In this document: one piece after another, positions 1 through 9,570 of the stretch
Layout: each line of letters opens with the position of its first letter
Numbering within the stretch: the first letter of the stretch is position 1
Source of the DNA: Prorocentrum cordatum
Taxonomy: Eukaryota > Sar > Dinophyceae > Prorocentrales > Prorocentraceae
Length of the DNA: 64,000 nt
Assembly (NCBI GenBank): GCA_963575745.1
Contig: CAUYUJ010021059.1
Span: forward strand, 375,084-439,083
Direction of reading: 5' to 3'
Program-made: the position numbers and the translations under genes
Notes under the pieces: model-generated
What the model was told of the DNA's origin: nothing
Seen by the model: only the letters and a program-made list of their open reading frames with translations
The model's database searches: none

Positions 1-967
1 GCGGTCGGGGACGGAGGCAATGCGAACGAAGTGGATCAGTGGTTCTTAGAGCGGGGCTCTCGCTACCAAAGCCATACCTCGGCGGCGCGCGCAAGCGGGG
101 GCACGCCGAGGGCGCGAGCCTTCTCGGAAGGCTCGGAAGGCCGCCGGCCTTCTGAGAAGTCTTCTGAGCCTTTCCCGAAGCTGCAGGAGGCTCCCCAGAA
201 GGCCGCAGGGCTGCTGATAAGCCCCGCCGCCTTCTAAGAAGGCCTGCGCCTCTCGCTTCCCCCTTCGGCGCGCCGCCGAATACCGAGTCGGGAGAGGGAG
301 CCTGGCCAGAACCGAGTCTTCAGAGGCCCAATCAGAGGGCCCAGGCCTTGTCGGCCCCCAGCGAGGCTTAGCCCCAGCTTTCAGAGGCTCGGCAGATCAA
401 GTCAGCTTCGCTTCCCCGTGCCATCTGCTTCCACCTTCCACACTCCCAGATCTCCGCGGCCATGATTTGTTCAGTCAGCGTTTTTTCTTTGAATTGGGCT
501 CTCTGGGGCCGTTGAGACGGATCCCGCACGACAAACTACTCCTGGGGACGCGGTCGAGACCTCTGGGACAGTGAACGGAGCAAACATCTCGGCGGATGTC
601 TGGGCTGTCCGCGCGGCAGATGTCGCGCAGCGGCGGCCGCGCTGCGGCGGCGCCTGCCGCGCGGTAGGCTCTGAGGGGGGAGAGGCTGAGGGCGCCGCGA
701 GCCCAGGCGCACTGGCTCGCCTCTGTGCTCTTCCATTTGGCGCCCGCTGTGGCACGGCGGGGGCGTTGGGTGAGGGACGCTCCGCTCGAAGGGCGAGGCT
801 CCTGTACGACGAGCCGCTCCCTGCTTGGGGCTCTGGGCGGATCCCAGGGCTCGGGGTGGCCGCCCTGTGCATGACTGCAGGCAGCTCCGCATCGCCTCCT
901 GCCTCGAGTCGAGGCATCAGTGCTTCGCTCGCCTCGGGCCCTCACGAGCGGATTACGGTCGGGCACT

Positions 968-1062
968 TTAGCCCGGCGTGTCGCGCCAGCGGTTCTGGCC
1001 CCCCTCGCTCCGTTTGCAAGGCATAGCGCGTGTCGCCGGGGCCGCGGCTGCGACATGCTAAA
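968..1062. repeat. Four-arm palindromic element, partial copy A
   Basis: GCGTGTCGCGCCAGCGGTTC at the left and GTGTCGCCGGGGCCGCGGCT then GCGACATGCT at the right, with GCAAGGCATAGC between, as in 25696-25868. The internal left half-hairpin is missing. Confidence 0.6.
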
Positions 1063-1574
1063 AGCAGCAGCTCCGGACCGCAGCAACTCGAGGGAGGGCG
1101 ACCTCCCCCCTCCGGAGGAGGCACCCCGAAGCGAGGGCCACGCGTCCCTCCCCCCATTCAGGTTCGTCCGGCAGATGGAGCGGTCCAGCGGGCGCCAGAA
1201 GTTTGACGCCGGCCTGTCCGAGAGGGGGGTCTCGGTCCTCGAGGACCGGGGAGCAGCAGCGCAGACAAGCGCACACACACACACACACACTCGCCCCTGC
1301 CAAGCAGGAAGGGGGGAGTCCGAGGGAGAGGGGACGGGTCCAAGCTGAGGAGTGACGGAGGAGGTCTGAGCGAGGCGCAGAAGCTGATAACCGTCATCGT
1401 TGGCGTGTTCGGGACTGTTGAGGGGGCGCAGGTTTGTATGAGCTTTGGTATGCTGAAGGCAGGTGTATCCCAGTAGGCGCCACGGTGTTCCAACGGAGAC
1501 GGTTGCATTAGATCGGGCGCATGCGTGGTTGATTCGGGACTTAGAGTAGCCACTGCTGCAGTCAAGACGCTGAA

Positions 1575-1740
1575 ATGAGGACCGCTTCGGACTCAGGAGG
1601 GGCTCTGGATTTCCGGCCTTTCCTCAGATCTAGGTGGGGGAACCTCTTCGTGGCCGAGGCTCGCCGTGGCCAGAAAGGCCCCTTCGTTCCTTATTCGCGT
1701 TCCTTGTGGCAGCACGATGGCTGTAATTAGGCCGCCAGTG
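1575..1740. repeat. Dispersed ~160-bp repeat, copy 1
   Basis: Shares landmarks with 3905-4065: GGAGGGGCTCTGG, CCTCAGATC(T/C)AGGT(G/C)GGGG, CGTGGCCAGA(A/G)AGGCCCC, GTTCCTTA and GTGGCAGCACGA(T/A)GGCTGTA in the same order and spacing. Fragments of the right part also occur near 3710-3740 and 36815-36885. Confidence 0.6.
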
Positions 1741-2194
1741 ATCTTGAGGTCATCGAGACAGAAATCGAAAGAGGGATGGAGAGGGGGGAATGGACCGCGG
1801 AGGGGATGGTGGGGTAATCGCGGCACGTCCGAGCCGCCGCGCCGGCGCTGACGTTTGAGACTGAGTGGTGCACTTCGGGGGCTCTGCTCATCGGGCCCCT
1901 GGGGCCGACGGGAAATGACCGCGGCTCGAGATCTCGGAGGAGGCTTCGGGGCCGAGCCCAAGCACGCAGGCCGCCACTGTCGCACCGCACGCAGCGGCCA
2001 GCAAGCCGCGAACCAGAGGTCACTCGCTTGCCCAGGGCCACTCCTTACGTGTAGCCGAGATGGGGCCGGGTCCCCTCGGCGGGGGTGCGGGGGGCGGAGA
2101 CCACTGCAAATCGAGGCGGTTGCCGAAGCCCGGGCAAGCGTCGTCAGGGCAGGAGCGTGCCTCGAGGAACAAGCGATGACACAAGCATGCACTT

Positions 2195-2335
2195 TCGGAG
2201 GTCCGCGCGGATTCCTGGGATCGGCGCTGGAGCCCCCATGGCGGCGCCTCCGGCGCAGTCCCGAGTGCACTCCGCGCGCCAGGAAGAGGGGTCCAGGGCC
2301 GACCTCAGAAATCCGCACGGACCTCCGAACATTTT
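2195..2335. repeat. Foldback element (TTTCGGAGGTCCGC family), copy 1
   Basis: Left arm CTTTCGGAGGTCCGCGCGGA then TTCCTGGGATCGGCGCTGGA; right arm TCCAGGGCCGACCTCAGAAA then TCCGCACGGACCTCCGAA, near reverse complements over about 45 bp. The centre is GC-rich (GGCGGCGCCTCCGGCGC). No coding capacity; MITE-like. Confidence 0.65.
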
Positions 2336-2627
2336 GTTTATGCAATTGTTTGTTCCTCGAGTGTCTTAGCTGCACACCTCCTCGCGGTCCCCCCCCCCTG
2401 AGGTCGGCGTCACCCCAACATGCTAATACCATGTGTGCGTCACCCACCCGAGGGGCGACGCGCGTGCCGAGAACTCTTGTCGCATAAGCTCCACGGCGGG
2501 CGCTTCTTTGGGTCATATCGCTCGGGAAACGATACGCTACAAGATATGTTTGTGCTGCATGTTCGGGTCGGACGCACGCCGCCAAGGAGGACACACAGCA
2601 GCAGTATGTCCCTCTGCGTCCCATGAG

Positions 2628-5600
2628 GAGGCCGCTGCGCCGACGAGGCGCCAGGAGGCCTGGCGGTACACGGACCTGCAGGCGCTGCTGTACGCCGAGC
2701 CCGCCCCGGCGCCCGCGGTGTCTGAGGATGCGCGGCGGACCGCCGTGGCGGAGCTTCTGGAGGCTCGGCGACGACGACGACGACGGCGACGACGACGATG
2801 GCGACGACCACAGCGATGAACAGCGGCACAAACATGACCTTTCGAAGGTTGCGTGCGGATTTCTCGGCTCGGCGCAAGACCGAGGAGGCTCGAAGCCAGA
2901 GGAGGAACAGATACCGATACCGCCACCCTTGCCTCGATTTGCCCATCCTGGGCCTCCTGGGGGGGCCCTCGTCGCCTCGGCTGGATGCTTGGTATGGGCA
3001 CCTTTCTGCTTCCCCAGGCCTCCCAACCGGGGTCTGGGCAGATGGGGTCGGAGGAGCGCGCGTCATGGCCGATGCATCTTCGATACGGCTGGATGTGGAG
3101 ACCGATGTTCTCCACTCCGACGTCGCCGACGTCGCCGATGCACCGCCGCTGCCGCCGATGCATCGGCGATGCAGGGGCCGTTCCTTCGGTCTGGGTCGAG
3201 GGGCCTCCTCGTGGGAGGCTCGCCATGGCCAGAGAAGGAGCGCTTCGCTTCTTCCGCCGGCCCGTAGTGTGCCATCGCAGGCACTTGCCTGCGCGTTCGT
3301 GGCCTCTTGGGGCCTCTTGGGGGCCGTTTGGGGTTTTCATTTTGGGCCTCCTCATTTTGGATCTCATTTTGGGCCTCACTGTTGGGGCGGAAGGCTCGAA
3401 TTGGTGGTTCGTGTTTCCCTCTTGGGGCCGTCTTGGGCCCCTCTTGTCTCTTGGGCGATCTTGGGCGCCTCTGGGGCCGTTTTGGGGCCCTCTTGGATTG
3501 TCTTGGGACCCTTTTGGAGGCCTCTCGGGCCGTCGCGGGGTGGTCTCGGGGGTTTCTGGGGCCATGTTGGAGCGCCAGAAGCCCGAACACGCCAGAACGC
3601 GAAACACATATATAAAAACACACACGCACACACGGAATATCACTGACTTGTTTATTTTGGCCCTCTTTGGGGTCCTCTTGGAGCGCTCTTGGGCGGCTCG
3701 CCATATTTGGCGTTCCTTAGGGTAGCACGGTGGCTGTAAACCTTCGGAGGTCCGCCCGCATTTCTTGGATCGGCGCTTGACCCGCCTCTCTGGCGCGCTG
3801 GAGCGCGCCAGGGGCGGCGCCAGAACGCCGCAAGCGGTGTGTCCAGCGCCGGTCCCATGGAATCCGCGCGGAGCTCGGGACGTGCACGCTGACAGGCAGG
3901 ACGCTGCAATCAAGACCACCCTGGGCTCGGGAGGGGCTCTGGTTTTCGGGCCGTTCCTCAGATCCAGGTCGGGGAAAGCATTCGCGGCAGAGCCTCGACG
4001 TGGCCAGAGAGGCCCCGCCGTTCCTTACTCAACTTTCCTGGTGGCAGCACGAAGGCTGTAGACAAGACCTTTCGGACTTTCGGAGGTCCGCGCGGATTTC
4101 TCGGATCGGCGGCGCAGGAGCCCCCTCCCTGGCGCGCTGGAGCGCGCCAGGGGCGGTGCCGGGGGCGCCGCAGGCGCGGGCGTCCGGTGGCGATCCCGAG
4201 GAGTCCGCCCGGATTTCTGACTATTTCTTTGGGTGGGTCTGGGCAACCCTGTGCTTCCTCGAACTGGTATCCCTGGAGGGGCCGGTTCTCACTTTTGCTG
4301 GCGTTCTGCTGGCTTCTGCTGGCGGAGCCGCCCCCGTTTTGTTCCCAACCATCCTGTGGTGTTGGGTCCTCGTTTTGGAGAGACGTCGCCCCGCGTTTCT
4401 CCTCTCCTCCTCTCCTCCTCTCCTCCTCCTCCTCCCCTCGCTCCTCCTTCTTCCATGCGTTTCACCCACCCAGCACAGCGTTTCGTGGCCCCATGAGCTC
4501 CACCAAAGCCCCACGTGCGTCCCCCACACCCAATTTGGCGTTTTCGCCCACCCAGTACAGTGTTTCGTGGCCTCATAGGGAGCTCCACCGAAGCCCCCAG
4601 TGGGACCGCCCGCATGCATCCCCCACACCCAATTTGGCATTTTCACCCACCCAGTACAGCGTTTCGTGACCCCATAGGGAGCTCCATCGAAGCCCCCAGT
4701 GGTACCGCCCACATGCGTCCCCCCCATTTTGGCATTTTCACCCACCCAGTACAGCGCTCCGTGGCCCAAGAGGGAACCCCACCGAAGCCCCCATTCGGAC
4801 CGCCCGCAGGCGTCCCCACACCCAACTAGGCATTGCCACCCACCCAGCACAGTGTTTCGTGGCCCCATGGGGAGCTCCAGCGGAACCCCCAGTGGGACTG
4901 GCCGCATGCGCCCCCCACACCCAATTTGGTATTTTCACCCGACCAGTGCAGCGCTTCGTGTCCCCATAGGGAGCTCCGCCGAAGCCTCCAGTGGCACCGC
5001 CCGCATGCATCCCCCCACATTAAATTTGGCATTTTCACCTACCCAGCACAGCGCTTCGTAACCCCATAGGGAGCTCCCCGCATGCGTCCCCCACATCCAT
5101 TTTGGCATTTTCACCCACCCAGTACAGCGCTCCGTGGCCCAAGAGGGAACCCCACCGAAGCCCCCAGTGGGACCGCCCGCAGGCGTCCCCACACCCAACT
5201 AGGCATTGCCACCCACCCAGCACAGTGTTTCGTGGCCCGATGGGGAGCTCCAGCGAAGCCCCCAGTGGGACTGGCCGCATGCGTCCCCCACTCTCAATTT
5301 GGCATTTTCGCCGACCCAGTACAGCGCTTCGTGTCCCCATAGGGAGCCCCACCGAAGCCCCCAGTGGGACCGCCCGCATGCGTCCCCCACACCCAATTTT
5401 GCATTTTCGCCGACCCAGTACATCGCTCCGTGGCCCCATAGGGAGCTCCACCGAAGCCCCCAGTGGTACCGCCCACATGCGTCCACCATGCCCAAATTGG
5501 CATTTTCACCCACCCAGTTTAGCGCTTCGTGGCCCAATAGGGAGCCCCACTGAAGCCATCAGTGGGGCCGCCCGCATGCGCCCCCCACACCCAACTTGGC

Positions 5601-8600
5601 AATGTCACCCACCCAGTACAGCGCTTCGTGGCCCCATAGGGAACCCCACCGAAGCCCCCAGTGGGACCGTCCGCATGCGTCCCCTACACCCGATTTGGCA
5701 TTGTCACCCATCCAGTACAGCGCTCCGTGGCCCCATAGGGAGCTCCACCGAAGCCCCCAATGGGACCGCCCGCATGCGTCCCCCACACACCCAATTTGGC
5801 ATTTTCACCCGCCCAGTACAGCGCTTCGTGGCCCCATAGGGAGCTCCACCGAAGCCTCCAGTGGGACCGCCCGCATGCGCCCCCCACACCCAAGTTTGCA
5901 TTTTCACAGACCCAGTACAGCGCTTCGTGGCCCCATAGGGAGCCCCACCGAAGCCCCCAGTGGGGCCGCCCGCATGCGTCCCCCACACCCAATTTGACAT
6001 TTTCACCCACCCTTTACAACGCCTCGCGGCCCCATGGGGAGCTCCACCGAAGCCCCCAATGGGACCGCCCGCATGCGTCCCACACGCCTAATTTGGTATC
6101 TTTACATTCACAGTGCAGCGTTCCGTGGCCTCATAGGGAGCTTCACCGACGGCCCCAGCGCTACCGCCCGCATGCGTTCCCCCCCCGCCCAGCGCAGCGC
6201 TTCGTGGCCCTATAGGGAGCTTCACCGAAAAGATATTTACAATTGCGGCACACACAGCTTCACATGGTTGGGTACTTCGCCAGGATAATTTGTTGTTCCG
6301 CCGTCCGCTGCGGAAGCGATGCCAACTTCTCCGTTCCTCGGAGGCAAGGCCCCTTCTGGAACGCCTCAATGGGCCTCTGCCGCCCTCGCCTCTCTCACAG
6401 GCGAGGGACGAGGACGACACCGTCCTGCGCCTGGTCTTCGTGGATGGCGCGCTCTCCGCAGAGCATTCGCTCCAGCGGGAGCCTTCGGGCGGCTCCGCGG
6501 GCGCGGGGGCGCTGCTCGCGGGCGGCGCCGCGGCCCTGCCCCTGCAGCCCGCGGCTCTGCGCGCGAGGGTGGGGGAGCTGCTGCAGTCGCTGCCCGAGGT
6601 ACCCGAGGAGGAAGAGGTACCGATACCGCTGGCCCTGCCCTCGTTTTCCACCTGTTTCCAGGCCTCCCAGATGGGGTCAGGGTGGATGGGGTCGGAGGAA
6701 CGCGCCGCATCGCCGGTGCGTCGGCGTTGCGGCTCGATGTGGAGCCCAATGTTCTCCGCGCCCACGTCGCCGATGCATCGCCGATGCATCGCCGATGCGG
6801 CGCGATCTTCCGACCCCATCTGCTCGGACCCCATGCGAGAGGCCTTTATGTTTGAGCCTCCTGGGAGGCTTTCGTCGCCACGGCTGGATTCGCCTCGAAA
6901 TTATGATCACAGCGCGCCCTGGGAGAGGTCCTGGAAGTCGCGGTGTCGGTATCGTTTCGTTGCCCCGAGGTGGACACGTTCGTGCCCGCGGCGCCGCGCG
7001 ACGCGCTGGGCTGCGCCAAGATGGCAGCCCTGAACCATGCGCTCTTCGAGGACTTCAGGGGCAACGTGAGGGCGGGATAGGCTCAGGGGGTTCAAGGTTC
7101 GAGGTTTTTCTCCAGTTGGGCTTCGCCATGGGGTTTCTTTCTTGTTGGGAAGAGCCGGCGGGTGCGAAGCGCGGTTGTCGCCGGAATCTCTTCGCTTCAT
7201 TGGTTTTATTGGAGAGCCCTTACGGCCAGTGCCGCCGACCCTGAACGACGACGACGACGACGACGACCACGAAGACCACGACGACGACAGCGACGATGAC
7301 GACGACCACGAAGACCTCGACGACGACGACGACGACAGCGACGATGACGACGACCACGAAGACCACGACGACGACGACGATGACGACGAGACGACGGGCC
7401 TTCTTTCTTGTTGAGAAGAGCCGGTGGGTTCGAGGCGCGGTCGTCGCCGGAATTTTTGGGCCTAATTTGTTTTATTTCCTCACGATGGAGGTCCCCAGGG
7501 GTCCTTGGCTTTGTTTCCTTACACAGAGCGTTGCCCAGGTTCGTTGGTCTTGGCTCCTTGGTTCCTTGGTTTTGGTGACAGTGTCGTGGTTCCTTGGTCT
7601 TGGTTCCTTGGTTCCTTGCTTTTGGTTCCTTGGCTCCTGGGTCTTGGTTCCTTGGTTCCTTGGTCCGTGATTCCTTGGTCTTGTGATCTTTGTCTTGATT
7701 CCTTGATTTCTTGGTCTTAGTTCCCTGGTTTGTTTAGTCTTGGTTCCTTGGTTTCTAGTTCCTCTGTTCCGTGGCTCCTTGGTTTTATTTCCTTGATTAT
7801 TTGGTCTTTGTTCCTTGGTTCTTGGGTTTGGTTCCTTTGTTCCTTGGTCCTGGTTCGTTGGTTCCTTGGTCCTGGTTCCTCGGTTCCTTGGTCTTGGTTC
7901 CTTGCTGCCTCGCCACGCAAGGCCAAACAATGCAAAGCAACACAATTCAATTGCAAGGACTGCCTAGCAATGCCACGCAACGCCGATCAATTTCAAGCAG
8001 TGCCAAGCAATGCCAAGCAATGCCACGCAATACCAAGCACGGCCACGCAATGCCCAGCAGTATGCTAGGCACTGTGCCAGGCAATGTGCCAAGCAATGCT
8101 GGGCAATGCGCCTAGAGAGTAGGAGGCTTTCCCTTGATGGTGCTCGCGCCGGGCTCATCGGGCGTTTTCGTCGCTTCTCGGGGGCCTTTCGGCCTCGGGG
8201 GGCGCTCCTGCGGCTGCGCCTCGCTGAGAGGCTTCTCGGGGATGCCCGGATCCTCCCGACCGGCCGCTGGAGAGCCGAGCTGTGGCTCGCGAACCAGCGG
8301 GCCACTCTGGGGCGGGGGGGGGGGTACTTTCGCTCCGGGGGGAGACGCGTCGCCCACCCCGCCCGGGAGTGCGCGGATTCGCTATCGGGTGCACGCGGCG
8401 CCGATCTCGCGGCGACGCAGCGCCGATCCGGGGGCGGTGGCTCCCTCCCCGGAGCCGGTGCCACCCGTCACGCTGCCCCTGAGGACTGCGCCTGGCTGCA
8501 CTGCCCTGGGGCGGACGGGCCCTCCGAGCCCGGCGAGCCGCTGCGAGTGGAGGTGGTCTTCATCACGAGCGGCTCTTCGCACGCGTGCTGCTCGCCGCGC

Positions 8601-9570
8601 GTCGTGGTCGACGCCGGCGCGAACCGGAGGCTCCACGTGACGGAGTCCCACCTGAGCATCGGCCCGGCCGGCGGGGGGGCCGACGCCTCGCTGTCGAACG
8701 CGGTCTGCAGAGTCGTGGTCGGCGAGGGCGCGGAGGTGAGGCACGTCTTGTTGCAGCAGAAGGCTAAGAAGGGGGAAAAGGTACCCATACCGCTACCTTT
8801 TCCTTGTTCTCCCCTTTTTGGGCCTCATGGGAGGCCCTCGTCGCCACCGCTGGATTCTCTTCGAAAGTCTGGTTAGACGCATCGAAATTCTGGTCAGAAC
8901 GCACCCCGGGCGTAGCGGTATCGGTACTTATTGGTTTCCCCCATAGGCGGAGACCGCGCGGCTGGTGGAGTCCGTCACGGCGGAGGTGTCCGCCGGCGGC
9001 CGGTACGACCTCTGCTTGGTGCAGACCGGCGCCTGCTCCGCGCGCGTCAACGTAGCGGTGGCGCTCCTGGGCGAGTCGGCCGCCTGCGCGCTGAACGGGG
9101 TCATGGTCGCGGCTTCGGAGCAGCAGCTCGACCTGCACTCGCTCATCCACCACAGCGTGCCCTCGTGCACGAGCAGCCAGAAGCAGAAGCACGTCGTGTC
9201 CGACAGCGCCGAGTGCATCTTCAAAGGCTCCATCCGCGTGGACAAGGCGGCGCAGCAGACGACGAGCGACCAGATCTGCCGCTCCCTGCTGGTCACGAAG
9301 AAAGCTAAGGTGAAGGCGATGCCCTCCCTCCAGATCCAGGCTGACGACGTGGTCTGCAGCCACGGTGCCGCGGTGGCGAAGCTGAATGAGAGCGAGGTGT
9401 TCTACCTGATGTCCCGGGGGCTTGACAGGCGCAGCGCTCAGGAGCTGTTGCTGGTCGCCTTCCCGCAGGACCTCGTCGGAGGACTGAAAGAGACAGCTCC
9501 CAGGGCATTTCAGCGCATCGTGGATAAGCTGGGCTCAATCGCCGCCTCGGCCAAGGTTGAAGCTTGTTGA
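2628..9570 (+). CDS. sufD: Fe-S cluster assembly protein SufD, five exons, 5' end not found
   Basis: SufD is the scaffold partner of SufB and SufC in the SUF system, which in plastid-bearing eukaryotes builds Fe-S clusters in the plastid. Exons read from frame and family resemblance: 2628-2762, 6401-6616, 6970-7065, 8484-8780 and 8947-9570 (TGA at the end), all joined in phase 0, about 455 codons; the family is usually 420-450. Visible signatures in order: TRRQEAWRYTDL (N-terminal SufD motif), LRLVFVDGALSAEHSL, KMAALNHALFED, SPRVVVDAGANRRLHVTESH, and in the last exon DDVVCSHGAAVAKLNESEVF followed by FYLMSRGLDRRSAQELLLVAF, the hallmark of the SufB/SufD C-terminus. The DDVxCSHGA motif and lack of a SufB N-terminus favour SufD over SufB. 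The start codon and transit peptide must lie in an upstream exon. Donors are GT except intron 2, which seems to use GC (2763). Acceptors are AG before G. Very sure of identity, fairly sure of exon ends. Confidence 0.9.
2840..2905. repeat. Half of a TTTCGGAGGTCC-type foldback element
   Basis: CCTTTCGAAGGTTGCGTGCG and the following GGATTTCTCGGCTCGGCGC resemble one arm of the foldback family seen whole at 2195-2335 and 4070-4215. The second arm is missing. Confidence 0.45.
2909..3240 (+). mobile_element. Introner-like fragment with nested palindromic element, inside sufD intron 2
   Basis: Begins with ATACCGATACCGCCACCC and carries GGGCCTCCTGG then CTCGTCGCCTCGGCTGGAT, matching the 5' half and body of the introners at 6617-6969 and 17291-17430. 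After this it continues with the nested unit (GATGGGGTCGGAGGAGCGCG, ATGTGGAGACCGATGTTCTC, then GCATCGGCGATGC) also found at 6673-6832. The right arm with the GCGGTATCGGTAC terminus is absent, so this copy is truncated and does not act as an intron here. Confidence 0.6.
3235..3620. repeat. Dispersed repeat with GGCCTCTTGGGG core (copy 1)
   Basis: CGCTTCGCTTCTTCCGCCGG at the left, a (GGCCTCTTGGGG)-rich core, the motif GGCTCGAATTGGTGGTTCGTG then TTTCCCTCTTGGGG in the middle, and an AT-richer right end with CACACACGCACACAC. The same order of landmarks is seen at 63225-63710. Confidence 0.55.
3735..3865. repeat. Foldback element (TTCGGAGGTCCGC family), copy 2
   Basis: Left arm CCTTCGGAGGTCCGCCCGCA plus TTTCTTGGATCGGCGC; right arm CCAGCGCCGGTCCCATGGAA followed by TCCGCGCGGAGCTC, roughly its reverse complement. 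The centre has its own palindrome, TGGCGCGCTGGAGCGCGCCA. Lies in sufD intron 2. Confidence 0.55.
3905..4065. repeat. Dispersed ~160-bp repeat, copy 2
   Basis: Second copy of the repeat at 1575-1740, inside sufD intron 2, abutting the foldback element that starts near 4070. The presence of one copy upstream and one inside the same gene region suggests local duplication or repeated insertion. Confidence 0.6.
4070..4215. repeat. Foldback element (TTTCGGAGGTCCGC family), copy 3
   Basis: Left arm ACTTTCGGAGGTCCGCGCGG with ATTTCTCGGATCGGCGGC; right arm GGCGATCCCGAGGAGTCCGC then CCGGATTTC. The centre again contains GGCGCGCTGGAGCGCGCCAG. In sufD intron 2. Confidence 0.6.
4341..6296 (+). mobile_element. 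Satellite-bearing element, 99-bp array (in sufD intron 2)
   Basis: A left flank (4341-4395, TTCCCAACCATCCTGTGGTG then TTGGGTCCTCGTTTTG), a short CTC-rich tract (4400-4450), an array of about 17 tandem units of mostly 99 bp (4480-6230), then a right flank (6231-6296, AGATATTTACAATTGCGGC, ATGGTTGGGTACTTCGCCAG, GATAATTT). Each unit carries TTCGTGGCCCCATAGGGAGC, GAAGCCCCCAGTGGGACCGC and CCGCATGCGTCCCCCACACCC. Both flanks recur around the 90-bp array at 37063-39480, so flank plus array behave as one element. CCCAACCAT in the left flank and ATGGTTGGG in the right flank are inverted. Because 99 is divisible by three, the array gives long frames on both strands; these are repeat shadows. Confidence 0.75.
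6617..6969 (+). mobile_element. Introner-like element forming sufD intron 3
   Basis: Exact GT-AG intron in phase 0: exon GAAGAG, then GTACCG, and CCCCGAG before exon GTGGAC. It starts with (G)GTACCGATACCGCTGGCCC and ends with the inverted GAAGTCGCGGTGTCGGTATCG close to the acceptor. The body GGCTTTCGTCGCCACGGCTG is shared with copies at 8781, 17291 and 18035. A nested palindromic unit occupies 6673-6832. Removing it joins PEVPEEE to VDTFVPAAP without loss of frame. Confidence 0.8.
6673..6832. repeat. Palindromic MITE-like unit nested in introner
   Basis: Left arm GGGGTCAGGGTGGATGGGGT then CGGAGGAACGCGCCGCATCG; right arm CGATGCGGCGCGATCTTCCG then ACCCCATCTGCTCGGACCCC, approximate reverse complements over about 38 bp. 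The centre reads ATGTGGAGCCCAATGTTCTC and repeated GCATCGCCGAT. A related unit is in the fragment at 3020-3200 and a shorter one at 36680-36795. Confidence 0.7.
7240..7395. repeat. GAC/GAT triplet array with ~45-bp higher-order unit
   Basis: (GAC)n with GAAGACC and AGCGACGATGACGACGACC recurring three times, giving a higher-order periodicity of about 60 bp. Lies in sufD intron 4. Confidence 0.7.
7540..7905. repeat. CTTGGTTC minisatellite
   Basis: Degenerate tandem copies of CTTGGTTCCTTGGTC and shorter forms fill the interval. Inside sufD intron 4. Confidence 0.8.
7906..8110. repeat. AAGCAATGCC minisatellite
   Basis: Tandem 10-bp units (CCAAGCAATG, CACGCAATGC and variants). The same GCAAT theme recurs, inverted, at 12360-13035 and in forward form at 20225-20330. 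Confidence 0.75.
8781..8946 (+). mobile_element. Introner-like element forming sufD intron 5
   Basis: GT-AG intron of 166 bp in phase 0: exon GGAAAAG, GTACCC at 8781, acceptor CCCATAG at 8946, exon GCGGAGACC. Terminal inverted repeats: GGTACCCATACCGCTACC (8780-8797) and GTAGCGGTATCGGTAC (8912-8927). Body includes TGGGAGGCCCTCGTCGCCAC. This is the shortest intact copy and shows the basic element without nested insertions. Confidence 0.85.

Larger units (their letters stand above)
1..2627. other. Upstream region of sufD, no gene recognised
   Basis: No protein family is recognisable in either strand; overlapping frames in several phases are what GC-rich non-coding DNA gives. The stretch 95-250 is rich in CTTCTGAGAAG-like motifs that also occur at 54990-55130. 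It also contains a partial four-arm palindrome (968-1062), a dispersed repeat (1575-1740) and a foldback element (2195-2335), listed separately. The first exon(s) of sufD, including the start codon and any plastid transit peptide, should lie here or further left, but I cannot place them. Confidence 0.5.
2763..6400 (+). other. Intron 2 of sufD, large and repeat-filled
   Basis: The exon ending at CTG GAG (2762) is followed by GCTCGG, a GC donor; the frame then runs into an Arg-coding GAC-like triplet tract and a TGA at 2818 with no usable GT before it. A GT at 2718 is the alternative donor. The acceptor is a pyrimidine-rich stretch ending in CTCACAG at 6400. The intron holds an introner-like fragment, GGCCTCTTGGGG minisatellite, two foldback elements and a 99-bp satellite array. 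Confidence 0.7.
7066..8483 (+). other. Intron 4 of sufD
   Basis: Donor AAC then GTGAGG at 7066, acceptor CCCTGAG at 8483, phase 0, joining FEDFRGN to DCAWLHCPG. The frame runs into TAG at 7078 if not spliced. It contains a GAC array, a CTTGGTTC minisatellite and an AAGCAATGCC minisatellite. 8110-8480 is GC-rich with no recognisable content. Confidence 0.75.

Noticed and set aside
3307-3615. Gly/Leu/Trp-rich frames in GGCCTCTTGGGG repeats, also at 15649-16029 and 63273-63720
   Set aside because: Minisatellite shadows, seen with the same composition wherever the repeat occurs.
4480-6230. CRISPR array (regular ~99-bp period)
   Set aside because: The whole unit is conserved, with no variable spacers; it is a satellite.
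7240-8110. CRISPR-like array
   Set aside because: Repeats are short, degenerate and without unique spacers, and the genome is eukaryotic.
8947-9570. SufB instead of SufD
   Set aside because: SufB and SufD share the C-terminal fold, but the N-terminal TRRQEAWRYTDL and LRLVFVDG segments in the upstream exons are SufD-type.
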